DNA of 50,598 nucleotides from Sunxiuqinia sp963974515 (GTDB lineage Bacteria; Bacteroidota; Bacteroidia; Bacteroidales; Prolixibacteraceae): positions 1-50,598 of the forward strand of contig NZ_CAXBDD010000018.1 in assembly GCF_963974515.1 (NCBI RefSeq), written 5' to 3'. The number at the start of each line of letters is the position of its first letter. The stretch's first letter is position 1. The notes under the pieces are model-generated. The model ran no database searches. It was not told the DNA's origin and worked only from the letters and a program-made list of their open reading frames with translations. Made by a program: the position numbers and the translations under genes. Positions 17,125 to 25,265 of the stretch are shown in pieces.

Positions 17125-17205
17125 GCTAAAGTCTGAGCTTTTTGAAGGTATTCCGAGGTGTAAGATTGTACCTTGGTACAATGAGGTGGGGAGGTGTTAT
17201 CGTGA
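17125..17205 (-). promoter_or_regulatory. Leftward promoter module 1 (structural operon)
   Basis: Contains the palindrome TTGTACC-2nt-GGTACAA (17166-17181) and a second ACCTCGG half-site (17153-17159). The box CAGACTTTAGC (17125-17135, read leftward) lies exactly 31 nt from the palindrome edge. On the far side is TCACGATAACACCT (17192-17205). Two other intergenic regions share this architecture with identical spacing. It is probably an activator-dependent promoter for the structural operon; the box departs from the usual TAnnTTTG. Confidence 0.7.
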
Positions 17206-17324
17206 GAAGGGAATTGAAATTGGTACAAAAGTTTTTGAAAATATTTTGGTTTTATATTTTCTTCAATCGCTCGTTTAGAACAATCTGATTTTTTGCATAA
17301 GTCTCTACCATTTGAATTAATTTG

Positions 17325-17358
17325 AACTTAATTAAACTTTTCCTTGCTTAATTAAGTT
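17325..17358 (+). promoter_or_regulatory. Inverted repeat upstream of the TonB receptor
   Basis: Perfect 11-bp arms AACTTAATTAA and TTAATTAAGTT separated by 12 nt, about 80 nt ahead of the receptor start. It may be an operator for that gene or a hairpin between the divergent transcripts. It does not resemble a classical Fur box. The remaining bases between the structural operon and the receptor (17006-17440) hold promoter module 1 and no further gene that I can support. Confidence 0.45.
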
Positions 17359-17440
17359 AAAAATACCTCTTTTACGGTATTGTTTAGCATGATTCTAAAT
17401 AAGAGATTTGTCCTCGAATTTAAATTTATCTTAATTAGGC

Positions 17441-19885
17441 ATGAAAAAAATACTTATCACTATAACGGCAATTATAGTAAGTTGCGTAGCAGTTTTCGCC
17501 CAAGAAGCAACTATCGAAGGGAATATAAAACAAATAGACAGCACAACTGCCTTGTCGGGTGTGGCGGTTTATCTCGAAAAAACCAATCTTGGGGCATCCA
17601 CTAACGGCAACGGCAACTATATCATCAAAAATGTACCGACAGGAAATTATACTTTGGTGGTTTCTGCTATCGGCTACTTCACTCTCAAAAAAGAAATAAG
17701 TATTGGAGTTGGCGAAACTTTGAAGGCAGACTTTACATTAGTGGAATCCGTTACAGCCCTTTCAGAAGTAGTGATAATGACAGGAGGTAATACTGGCGTA
17801 AAAAACATACCAGGTTCAGTATATTATATATCACCGAAGGAAATTCAACGATTCAGCTATACTGACATTAATCGCACCTTACGTACCGTGCCAGGTATTA
17901 ATATGCAGGAGGAAGATGGCTTTGGGCTTCGGCCTAATATAGGATTAAGAGGTACAGGTGTAGAGCGTAGCTCCAAAATAACTGTGATGGAAGATGGAGT
18001 ACTAATGGCTCCTGCTCCTTATGCAGCTCCTGCTGCTTATTATTTTCCTACAATTGGTAGAATGCAAGCAGTTGAAATATTAAAAGGTAGTAGTCAAATA
18101 AAGTATGGCCCATATACTACAGGAGGAGCAATAAACCTTATTTCAACTCAAATACCCAATGAATTTGGTGGAAGAATTAACCTGTTAGGAGGAAGTTTTG
18201 GAGGCCGAAACCTACATGCCTTTGTTGGAAATTCTCACAAGAATTTTGCTTACATGGTAGAGACATTCCAATACGGATCCAACGGGTTTAAGCAATTAGA
18301 TGGTGGAGGAAATACTGGATTTGACAAAAAAGATTACCTCGCAAAATTTCGTATCAACACCAATGATAGTGCGAAAATATACCAATCGCTAACATTTAAA
18401 ATTGGGCAGACAACTGAAACCTCTAATCAAACCTATCTTGGTTTAACTCAAGAAGATTTTAATAACGATCCTTACCGCCTATATTCTGGTTCTCAAGTTG
18501 ACCAAATGAATACTGAGCAATCGCAATTCTCATTATCTCATGTAGCAAAATTTTCAAAATTATTTGACATAAAAACTACCGCCTATCGTTCCGACTTCAA
18601 AAGAAATTGGTACAAACTCGATAAGGTGAAGGATAGTACAGGAACGAAAACGAGTATTGGGGATATATTAGAAAATCCCAATTCATATAACGATGCTTAT
18701 GCTATTCTTAAAGGAACAACAAGTGCCCTTAATGATGCTTTATTTGTAAAAGCAAACAACCGTTCCTACTATGCTCAAGGCGTTCAAACAGTTCTAGGAT
18801 TCAATTTCACAACCAATAAAATAACTCATGATATTGATTTAGGTTTTCGGATACATCAAGACCAGATTGACCGTTTCCAATGGAATGATGGATATGCAAT
18901 GGACAACGGTGTGATGAAACTTACCAATGCCGGAATACAAGGAACCGAAAGCAACCGTATTGAAACAGCTAATGCTTTAGCAACTTATTTACAGTATAAA
19001 TTGAATATCGGAAAACTCACGCTTACACCTGGCGTTCGTTATGAAAATATCACCCTCTCAAGACAAGATTATGGCAAGAATGATCCAACTAGGTTAGGGA
19101 ATGATCTATCTGAAAGAAGCAATACAGTAGATGTTTTCATTCCTGGGATTGGGCTTGACTACCGCTTCAACAAACACCTGAGCACCTTTGCTGGTGTTCA
19201 TAAGGGATTCTCTCCTCCTGGCTCAAAAGAAGGAACAAAACCTGAAGAAAGCATCAATTATGAACTGGGCACTAGGTATGCAAAAAATGCACTGTCAGGA
19301 CAAGCAGTTATTTTCTTTAATGACTATAGCAACTTACTTGGGACTGACCTTTCTGCTGCAGGTGGTGGAGGCACAACTGATTTATTCAATGGAGGTGAAG
19401 TACAAACAAAAGGGTTGGAGTTTCAACTGACTTATGACTTGTTAGCCACTCAAAAAAAGAGCGCATTTAGCGTACCCTTAACCATAGTTTACACTTATAC
19501 AGATGCTAAATTCCAAAACGATTTCGATAGCGATTTTGAAGGCTGGGGGGCAGTTGCAGCTGGAGATCAGTTTCCATACATGGCAAATAATCAGTTTTCA
19601 TTTATTCTCGGATTAGAACATCGTAAGTTTAGCATCAACCTAAGTGGTAGATATATGGACGAAATGCGAACTGCTCCTGGACAAGGAGATATACCTACTA
19701 ATGAAAAAACCGATTCGTATTTTGTGATAGACGCAAGTGCAAGCTATAATTTGCACAAGAACATGACCCTTTTTGCCAATGCAACCAACTTAACGAACCA
19801 AGTGTATGTTGTAGCAAGAAGACCAGCAGGTTTACGACCTGGTATGCCAAGAGCATTTAATATCGGTTTAAAAGCAAACTTTTAG
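17441..19885 (+). CDS. TonB-dependent receptor, FecA-like (ferric citrate/siderophore)
   Basis: 814 residues with a signal peptide ending VAVFAQ. Residues about 22-105 are a CarboxypepD_reg-like domain, typical of Bacteroidota receptors. A TonB plug (about 115-235; RTVPGINMQEEDGFGLRPNIGLRGTG region and EILKGSSQIKYGPYTTGG) and a 22-strand barrel ending in phenylalanine follow. The plug phrases fit FecA-type receptors. No FecI/FecR pair lies beside it. It transports iron chelates across the outer membrane with TonB-ExbBD. The gene stands alone, in the opposite direction to its neighbours, inside the virus-like element. It may be cargo, or a decoy or receptor substitute. Confidence 0.9.
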   Translation: MKKILITITAIIVSCVAVFAQEATIEGNIKQIDSTTALSGVAVYLEKTNLGASTNGNGNYIIKNVPTGNYTLVVSAIGYFTLKKEISIGVGETLKADFTLVESVTALSEVVIMTGGNTGVKNIPGSVYYISPKEIQRFSYTDINRTLRTVPGINMQEEDGFGLRPNIGLRGTGVERSSKITVMEDGVLMAPAPYAAPAAYYFPTIGRMQAVEILKGSSQIKYGPYTTGGAINLISTQIPNEFGGRINLLGGSFGGRNLHAFVGNSHKNFAYMVETFQYGSNGFKQLDGGGNTGFDKKDYLAKFRINTNDSAKIYQSLTFKIGQTTETSNQTYLGLTQEDFNNDPYRLYSGSQVDQMNTEQSQFSLSHVAKFSKLFDIKTTAYRSDFKRNWYKLDKVKDSTGTKTSIGDILENPNSYNDAYAILKGTTSALNDALFVKANNRSYYAQGVQTVLGFNFTTNKITHDIDLGFRIHQDQIDRFQWNDGYAMDNGVMKLTNAGIQGTESNRIETANALATYLQYKLNIGKLTLTPGVRYENITLSRQDYGKNDPTRLGNDLSERSNTVDVFIPGIGLDYRFNKHLSTFAGVHKGFSPPGSKEGTKPEESINYELGTRYAKNALSGQAVIFFNDYSNLLGTDLSAAGGGGTTDLFNGGEVQTKGLEFQLTYDLLATQKKSAFSVPLTIVYTYTDAKFQNDFDSDFEGWGAVAAGDQFPYMANNQFSFILGLEHRKFSINLSGRYMDEMRTAPGQGDIPTNEKTDSYFVIDASASYNLHKNMTLFANATNLTNQVYVVARRPAGLRPGMPRAFNIGLKANF

Positions 19886-19979
19886 CAAATGGAAGGTTGT
19901 TATAATCATTAAAAAGTGATAATTTCAAAAAATTAAAAACAACTATTGAAGAGATTAGGAGATGATTTTATTTGAACCA

Positions 19980-20612
19980 CTATCTAGTCCAATCATGCGG
20001 ATAGCCCATCAACCATTCCACCCAAACAGGATTTAGTTTTCCGTTTTCTTTTTCCTGAATCACACCATCAAGGTATCTTCTCTTTGCTCTGTGGATAGAA
20101 CTTTTACTTCCTGGTTCGCCAACTCTGCCGTCATTGGCTCGTGGGGTTGGAAACATTTCTAAAAAGGCAATTTGTTCAGCTAAATTCCCTTGTGGATGTT
20201 TCAGATAGCGTTTAGCCAAGGAAGACGGCTTCATATCAGCTCGTTTGCCATCGCTTGCTTGTGGGGTAAGAAATACTTTTACCGTGTCAGCCAAGTTCAA
20301 GCTATGCGTGATTCCATTCTTGCTAATCCTTCTGAATTTATCATTCAGGACAATGTTGTTGTGTTCGTTTTCTTGTGTGGTAGGCGTTGGTAGTAGGTCA
20401 AGGTATTTCTTTGCCAACTTAGGAGCTGCATGAAGTTTCAATATGAAGTTTCCTCTTTTCGATTCCTTACTATTCCATAACAATACTCTTTGGCTGGAAT
20501 GCCATTGCTTTTTTGCCAAGAATAACTTGGTAAACACCTTAGATTTTCTTTTATCGAAAGACTGCAAACATAGCTTGCCTGTTTGCTCTAAAATTGATTC
20601 TTGTTCGTTCAT
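19980..20612 (-). CDS. Methyltransferase-companion protein (PTP-x-D / LNPxWVEWLMG family)
   Basis: 210 residues. Features are QWHS with a downstream Trp (residues about 52-64), three 'TP-x-x-x-D/E' phrases (LLPTPTTQEN, FLTPQASDGK, MFPTPRANDG) and the C-terminal signature KLNPVWVEWLMGYPHDW. Such proteins commonly sit beside phage cytosine methyltransferases. In the reading frame that corresponds to the methyltransferase frame of the neighbouring gene, this DNA has several stops. The 210-residue frame is therefore the coding one. The same signature appears in an alternative frame inside the upstream methyltransferase gene. Biochemical function unknown to me; 40 nt separate it from the methyltransferase. 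Confidence 0.65.
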   Translation of the reverse strand: MNEQESILEQTGKLCLQSFDKRKSKVFTKLFLAKKQWHSSQRVLLWNSKESKRGNFILKLHAAPKLAKKYLDLLPTPTTQENEHNNIVLNDKFRRISKNGITHSLNLADTVKVFLTPQASDGKRADMKPSSLAKRYLKHPQGNLAEQIAFLEMFPTPRANDGRVGEPGSKSSIHRAKRRYLDGVIQEKENGKLNPVWVEWLMGYPHDWTR

Positions 20613-20652
20613 AGTGGTTATATAGCAACATTGGAATTGGAAAAGCAGCTAG

Positions 20653-21501
20653 TTACTTTTCCTTTTCTAACGTTTGGATAATAGATTCGATTTGTAGGAT
20701 AGATTGAAAGAGAATGTATGCCAGTTGGGGTACGATGGAATTTCCTAATCCTTTAATTCTGTCCATCCTTTTGGAAACCCCATGAGCCACTCGACCCACG
20801 TTGGGTTCAGATTCCCAGATGTTTGAGAGACAACCATCGCTAGGTTGAGCTGTTTCCCAAGTCGGTATCGTCTTTGAATCGAAGGATTGCCCAAATGCCC
20901 CCGATTCTTCATGTCCCCAACTACCGGAATTGGGAAGAACTTCAATTTGAGATTCAACGGTTTTCCAGTATTTGTCTTGTTCTTGTTTTGTTTTTGCTCC
21001 AAATCGGTCTTTTCGGTAACTGATAATCCAAACTCGATCCCGTTTGTGCCATGCACCGATACCGCAAGCTGGTAGTACAAAAACTTCATTGTGGTAGCCT
21101 TCGTTTTCCAATGAATCGAGTACTTCATCGAGTGCCATTGTGATGATACCAGGAACATTTTCGCCAATAACATAATTTGGTTGGAGTTCCTTAATGATTC
21201 TAAGCATTTCCGGCCAGAGGTAACGGTCGTCTGTTTGTCCTTTTCTTTTTCCTGCATGACTAAATGGTTGACAAGGGAAGCCTCCACTGATAATGGAAAC
21301 GGGTTTTAATACTGCTTTACCAACTTCTTTGATTTCATCAAAAAGTGGTGTTTGAGGGAAGTGCTTGTTCAATAGATCCTGACAGTATTTGTCTTTTTCT
21401 ACTTGCCATAATGTTTCTATACCGCTCCAATGAGCAGCAAGGTCAAAGCCTCCAATTCCAGTAAATAAGCTCCCATGTGTTAAGTGATTTGTGTTTGGCA
21501 T
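20653..21501 (-). CDS. DNA cytosine-5 methyltransferase (Dcm-like)
   Basis: 282 residues. Motifs in order are SAM-binding FTGIGGFDLAA (I), the catalytic PCQPFS with Cys77 (IV), ENVPG (residues 114-118, VI), HKRDRVWII (VIII), and C-terminal GLGNSIVPQLA (X). All key residues are present. It methylates cytosine C5 in a specific DNA sequence, probably to protect the element from host restriction. No cognate restriction nuclease is adjacent. The target-recognition region between VIII and X is short. It is driven by promoter module 2, shared in design with the structural operon, so it belongs to the element's own regulon rather than to a passively acquired R-M system. Confidence 0.93.
   Translation of the reverse strand: MPNTNHLTHGSLFTGIGGFDLAAHWSGIETLWQVEKDKYCQDLLNKHFPQTPLFDEIKEVGKAVLKPVSIISGGFPCQPFSHAGKRKGQTDDRYLWPEMLRIIKELQPNYVIGENVPGIITMALDEVLDSLENEGYHNEVFVLPACGIGAWHKRDRVWIISYRKDRFGAKTKQEQDKYWKTVESQIEVLPNSGSWGHEESGAFGQSFDSKTIPTWETAQPSDGCLSNIWESEPNVGRVAHGVSKRMDRIKGLGNSIVPQLAYILFQSILQIESIIQTLEKEK
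20745..21287 (-). other. Overlapping alternative-frame ORF inside the methyltransferase gene
   Basis: 180 codons open in another frame of the methyltransferase gene. Its translation resembles the neighbouring 210-residue companion protein along its length: KMFLVSSQWHSMKYSIHW against KLFLAKKQWHSSQRVLLW, FFPIP against MFPTP, and NLNPTWVEWLMGFPKGW against KLNPVWVEWLMGYPHDW. Either the segment codes in two frames, or the companion family arose by overprinting of methyltransferase DNA. Translation is not proven. Confidence 0.35.
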
Positions 21502-21517
21502 AAATCAATGATTTATT

Positions 21518-21598
21518 GCCAAAGTCTGGTATCAAATTACAGAAGCCCAGGTACGGAATTGTACCTCGGTACAAAGATTGGGATAGGTGTTATCGTGA
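21518..21598 (-). promoter_or_regulatory. Leftward promoter module 2 (methyltransferase operon)
   Basis: Palindrome TTGTACC-2nt-GGTACAA (21559-21574), second half-site ACCTGGG (21546-21552), box CAGACTTTGGC (21518-21528), and TCACGATAACACCT (21585-21598). Spacing is the same as in module 1, to the base. The box lies only about 17 nt from the start codon, so the leader would be very short. Confidence 0.7.
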
Positions 21599-21689
21599 AT
21601 GGGGGATAAAAATCGAGACAAAAAAGGTTGAAATATATTTATGCTATAATTTGCCACTAATTTCGGTTTAGTGGCATAAATTGGGTTTT

Positions 21690-21771
21690 CAAACATTTAC
21701 CAATAAAACTGAAAATAGGCATTTGTTTGTTTGCAAACATTTACCAAATTTGTGTATATTTGGCAAATGTT
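21690..21771 (+). promoter_or_regulatory. AbiEi promoter with overlapping operator repeats
   Basis: TTTG (21730-21733), 21 nt, then TATATTTG (21755-21762) match the Bacteroidota -33/-7 pattern. The -7 box lies inside an inverted repeat with 14-nt arms (21736-21749 and 21758-21771, one mismatch). The left arm's CAAACATTTACCAA is repeated at 21690-21703. AbiEi antitoxins are known to repress their own promoter by binding inverted repeats, so this is the likely operator. Confidence 0.65.
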
Positions 21772-21789
21772 GGAATTAAATACGTAATC

Positions 21790-22560
21790 ATGTTAGAGTT
21801 CTATAAAACACAATTAGTCAAATATTTCGCTAATCAACCCTATATAACTAGGGAAGAACTGTATTCATTCTATGAAAAGTATGATCCAGAACTAAAAGAG
21901 ACGACTTTTAGATGGCGTATTTACGACTTAAAGAAAAAAGGCATTATTAAGCAAGTGAAAAGAGGGGTATATGCCATTTCATTCAAACCAAAGTACACTC
22001 CATTAATATCAGATCAGCTTACCAAACTCACAAAAATTGTCGCTAAAGAATATGACGATATTAATTACTGCATTTGGTCAACCGAATGGTTAAACGACTT
22101 TACCCAACATCAATTAGGAAAGTTTTTTACCATCCTGGAAGTAGAGAAAGATTTTCTTGAAAGTGTTTTTGAAAATTATAAAGAGCTAAACCAATTGCGT
22201 GTTTACCTGATGCCGGATGAATTGGCAATGGAGAGGTATATGGATGGCGAAAATACGGTGATAATAAAGCCTCTTGTGAGCCGATCACCTTGCTTAACGA
22301 CTAATCAGGAAGGTAAGCCAAAAGATAAGTTCAAAATTCCTTCTTTAGAAAAAATGTTGGTCGATGTTTTTTGTGATAGCAAAACCTTTTTTGCTGTACA
22401 AGGAAAAGAAATGGAACATATCTACGAAAATGCCATTAGCAGATACAACATCAATTTTACGAAACTATTTAGTTATGCCAAAAGAAGAGGCCGAGAGGAT
22501 GTGATTAAAGCATATATAACAGATAATTTCCCTGAATTAATTAACGATTTATTAGAATGA
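21790..22560 (+). CDS. AbiEi-family antitoxin/regulator
   Basis: 256 residues from the ATG MLEFYKTQL; an upstream in-frame ATG would place the start inside the promoter. The N-terminal 65 residues form a winged helix (ITREELYSFYEKY, RWRIYDLKKKGIIKQVKRGVY), as in AbiEi and related antitoxins. The larger C-terminal domain lacks enzyme motifs. Its stop overlaps the start of the nucleotidyltransferase gene (ATGA), the classic layout of type IV AbiE toxin-antitoxin pairs. It should repress the operon and counter the toxin. Confidence 0.8.
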   Translation: MLEFYKTQLVKYFANQPYITREELYSFYEKYDPELKETTFRWRIYDLKKKGIIKQVKRGVYAISFKPKYTPLISDQLTKLTKIVAKEYDDINYCIWSTEWLNDFTQHQLGKFFTILEVEKDFLESVFENYKELNQLRVYLMPDELAMERYMDGENTVIIKPLVSRSPCLTTNQEGKPKDKFKIPSLEKMLVDVFCDSKTFFAVQGKEMEHIYENAISRYNINFTKLFSYAKRRGREDVIKAYITDNFPELINDLLE

Positions 22561-23639
22561 TAGACCCAAAATGTTTCACAAAAGAGTGGATTGATAATTT
22601 CAAGAAACAGAAAGAGTTCAAGCGGATTAATCCACCAGTTTTAGAAAAAATGATTCATGCTCTTTCGCTGCTTCAACATTTATCAGTAAATGGATTGGAG
22701 TTTACTTTCAAAGGGGGGACTTGCCTGATTCTACTATTAAAAAATGCTCAACGGTTCTCAGTAGATATTGATATTCTTACTACCCAATCGAGAGAAGAGA
22801 TTGAAAAGGTACTGGATAAGGTTATCGAGAAATCTGACTTTATTCAATGGGAATTAGACGAAAAGAGAAGTTATAAGGCTGGTGTGCCGAAGGCTCATTA
22901 CGAATTTACCTATGCTTCTGACTTGAACAAATCTGCAAACTATGTGCTGCTGGACATACTTTTTGAAAAAAGTGATTACCCTGCTACCAAGGAGGTAATT
23001 GTTGATTCTGAATGGATTGAGATACGCAAAGAAGTAAAAGTTGTTGTTCCTACCGTTGAATCCAATTTAGGTGATAAACTTACCGCATTTGCTCCAAACA
23101 CTACCGGAGTACCTTACAAGAAGAACAAAGAACAGGAAATCATCAAGCAGTTGTTTGATGTAGGATGTCTATTTGATGAAGTAGAACATATTGAATTGAT
23201 TGCTGAAAGCTTTTCAAAAATTGTAGCCAAAGAAATCGTGTACAGATCGTTAAGTGTTCAAGCCGATGACGTACTGGAAGACATCATTCAAAGCTCCATT
23301 CTTGTTGCAAAGCGTGAGAAAAATAAGGAAGAACCACATAAATCCAATTTCAAAGAAATTCAGCAAGGAATAACCAAGTTTGACTCTTTCCTAATGAGAG
23401 GAAAGTTTAAAATTGATGAAGCCATAACCGTTGCAGGTAAAGCAGCATATATCGCTGCAAAATTGAAAGCAAAGGATTACTCTCCAATCGAGTACTTTGA
23501 GGATAATAAATTAGATGGAATCCTTATTGAAGGTGATCTAGCAAGCTTTAACAAGTTTAAGAAATTGCCCGACAAGGCTGGATTCTTTTATTGGCACAAA
23601 GTCTCGTTATTGCTAAACAAATACTTTCCAAATCGGTAA
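22557..23639 (+). CDS. AbiEii-type nucleotidyltransferase toxin
   Basis: 360 residues. The nucleotidyltransferase signature is FKGGTCL (Gly53-Gly54) followed by FSVDIDIL with Asp70 and Asp72, as in AbiEii/AbiGii enzymes. Related toxins such as MenT add nucleotides to tRNA and stop translation; AbiE systems cause abortive infection. The C-terminal 150 residues are helical. Overlap with the antitoxin gene ensures coupled translation. The active-site residues appear intact, so the pair is probably functional. Confidence 0.85.
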   Translation: MIDPKCFTKEWIDNFKKQKEFKRINPPVLEKMIHALSLLQHLSVNGLEFTFKGGTCLILLLKNAQRFSVDIDILTTQSREEIEKVLDKVIEKSDFIQWELDEKRSYKAGVPKAHYEFTYASDLNKSANYVLLDILFEKSDYPATKEVIVDSEWIEIRKEVKVVVPTVESNLGDKLTAFAPNTTGVPYKKNKEQEIIKQLFDVGCLFDEVEHIELIAESFSKIVAKEIVYRSLSVQADDVLEDIIQSSILVAKREKNKEEPHKSNFKEIQQGITKFDSFLMRGKFKIDEAITVAGKAAYIAAKLKAKDYSPIEYFEDNKLDGILIEGDLASFNKFKKLPDKAGFFYWHKVSLLLNKYFPNR

Positions 23640-23657
23640 ATCACGAATAACCTATTC

Positions 23658-25199
23658 ATGGCTACAATTCACAAATATCTTAAACGATCATTCGATTTAA
23701 TTAATAACGTTAATGGATCAGATCACAAGTTTATCATCAAAGTTTTTGGAACTCCGAAACATGCTTATAGTGGAAGAGAGATGTCTTTTGAAAGAAAACG
23801 GCATCAATATCATTTTAATACTACCACATTAGTAAGAAAAGGTGTTCAAACGGGTAAAGAATTGGAGTTAAAAAGAGAGAAGGAAATTGAACTGTCAAAT
23901 GGATGTCTCCGTCTTTATACTCAAGGTAAAAATATTATTCCCAATCAAATTTCCTATTCAGACATTGATGAAGTTCCTCCTTTGAAAATTATCAATGGAC
24001 AAATAACAGCCTTATCCACCAAAAAACAATCATTTTACAAGAGCGATCAGTATTACAGAGTAATCTTCCCTTTAAACAAAAAGGTTAGTTTATTTGGCGA
24101 CTTCCGAGGTTGGACGTATTCAATAGATGAAAAACGAGTTTTAGAAACTTTAATGAAGCTTCAAATATCTGACACAGAATTTCATTTTTTCACCTATAAC
24201 AAAAGCAAAAAAGAACACTACTTCGTAATAGATTCCACCTCTAAAATCCAATTAGATAATTTTTTACGAATTGCAAATTCAATCCTTCTTAGCTATGCTT
24301 TTCTAAAAGGTGATTACCACGGAAAACAGGCATATATTTTAACATATAGTTATGGTAACTTTAAAAACCCTTCCAGTTTATCTACCATGATAATGGCTGG
24401 TGAAGTGTACAATGGCTTTACTATTCATTCTACAAAACCTTTTAGTGTTGTCCAGTTACAAAAGAAAATTCGACATAAAAAAGACAGGACTGGCAGAATC
24501 ATCGGTTCTGATACCGCTTGGGCAAATAAGTACATGGTTGAATTTCCTGAAGAATGTTTTGAAAAAATCTGCTCACAGATTTACTCCAATGGCGGTGTGC
24601 TGCGAGCTGTGATCCTTTATGTCAATAATCATCGAGCTACGTTGGAACTCAAAATCCCTACGTTATTTGTTGCCATTGAAAACATTACTAAAATCTTGGT
24701 GGGAGGCGATACTAAAAATCCTTCTATTATTGAAGACCATGAAATTATATCCAAAATCAAAAAGGTAATAAAATCTTCCGTCAAAGAGATAAATGCAATC
24801 AAGCGAGAGCATAAGCCTACGGGTATAAATGAAGACAAAGAGTACGAAGCAAATTTTGAAAGGATAACATCAAAGCTTCATGCTTTTAATCAAGGATCTA
24901 ACAATAAGAAATTAAGCGATCCTTTTTCCGAACTTGGATATAAATTGACTGCAGAAGAAAGGGAACTTTTAATAAGGGATCGGAACAAGTTTCTACACGG
25001 AGATGACTATTCGTCCTTTGATGATAGTTTCGATAGTGAGTTCAAAGAACTTTTTCATATCAGTATGAGACTTCAAAAACTAATCGCTGTATTGCTTCTC
25101 AAACAATCTGGATATTCAGGGTATATCCTCAATAATGCCAAGATTTACGATTATATCTCGGAAAAGAATTTGAAAGAACCTTTTTTTGTGAAAATATAG
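23658..25199 (+). CDS. Putative HEPN RNase defence protein (ApeA-like)
   Basis: 513 residues. The N-terminal 330 residues are mixed alpha/beta and unrecognised. The C-terminal part is helical, with LTAEERELLIRDRNKFLHG near residue 442. The R-x4-H arrangement (RNKFLH) is the catalytic HEPN motif of RNase toxins. The order resembles ApeA-type anti-phage proteins, in which a large sensor domain precedes a HEPN domain; this comparison is by eye. It lies 18 nt after the AbiEii gene, in the same direction, and next to Hachiman. It may be a stand-alone defence gene or a third member of the AbiE operon. Confidence 0.65.
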   Translation: MATIHKYLKRSFDLINNVNGSDHKFIIKVFGTPKHAYSGREMSFERKRHQYHFNTTTLVRKGVQTGKELELKREKEIELSNGCLRLYTQGKNIIPNQISYSDIDEVPPLKIINGQITALSTKKQSFYKSDQYYRVIFPLNKKVSLFGDFRGWTYSIDEKRVLETLMKLQISDTEFHFFTYNKSKKEHYFVIDSTSKIQLDNFLRIANSILLSYAFLKGDYHGKQAYILTYSYGNFKNPSSLSTMIMAGEVYNGFTIHSTKPFSVVQLQKKIRHKKDRTGRIIGSDTAWANKYMVEFPEECFEKICSQIYSNGGVLRAVILYVNNHRATLELKIPTLFVAIENITKILVGGDTKNPSIIEDHEIISKIKKVIKSSVKEINAIKREHKPTGINEDKEYEANFERITSKLHAFNQGSNNKKLSDPFSELGYKLTAEERELLIRDRNKFLHGDDYSSFDDSFDSEFKELFHISMRLQKLIAVLLLKQSGYSGYILNNAKIYDYISEKNLKEPFFVKI

Positions 25200-25265
25200 T
25201 TGTTATTTCTTTGGAATGACGGCACATTAATGCGTGTTGACTATTAGAGAACTGGATTTATTCTT

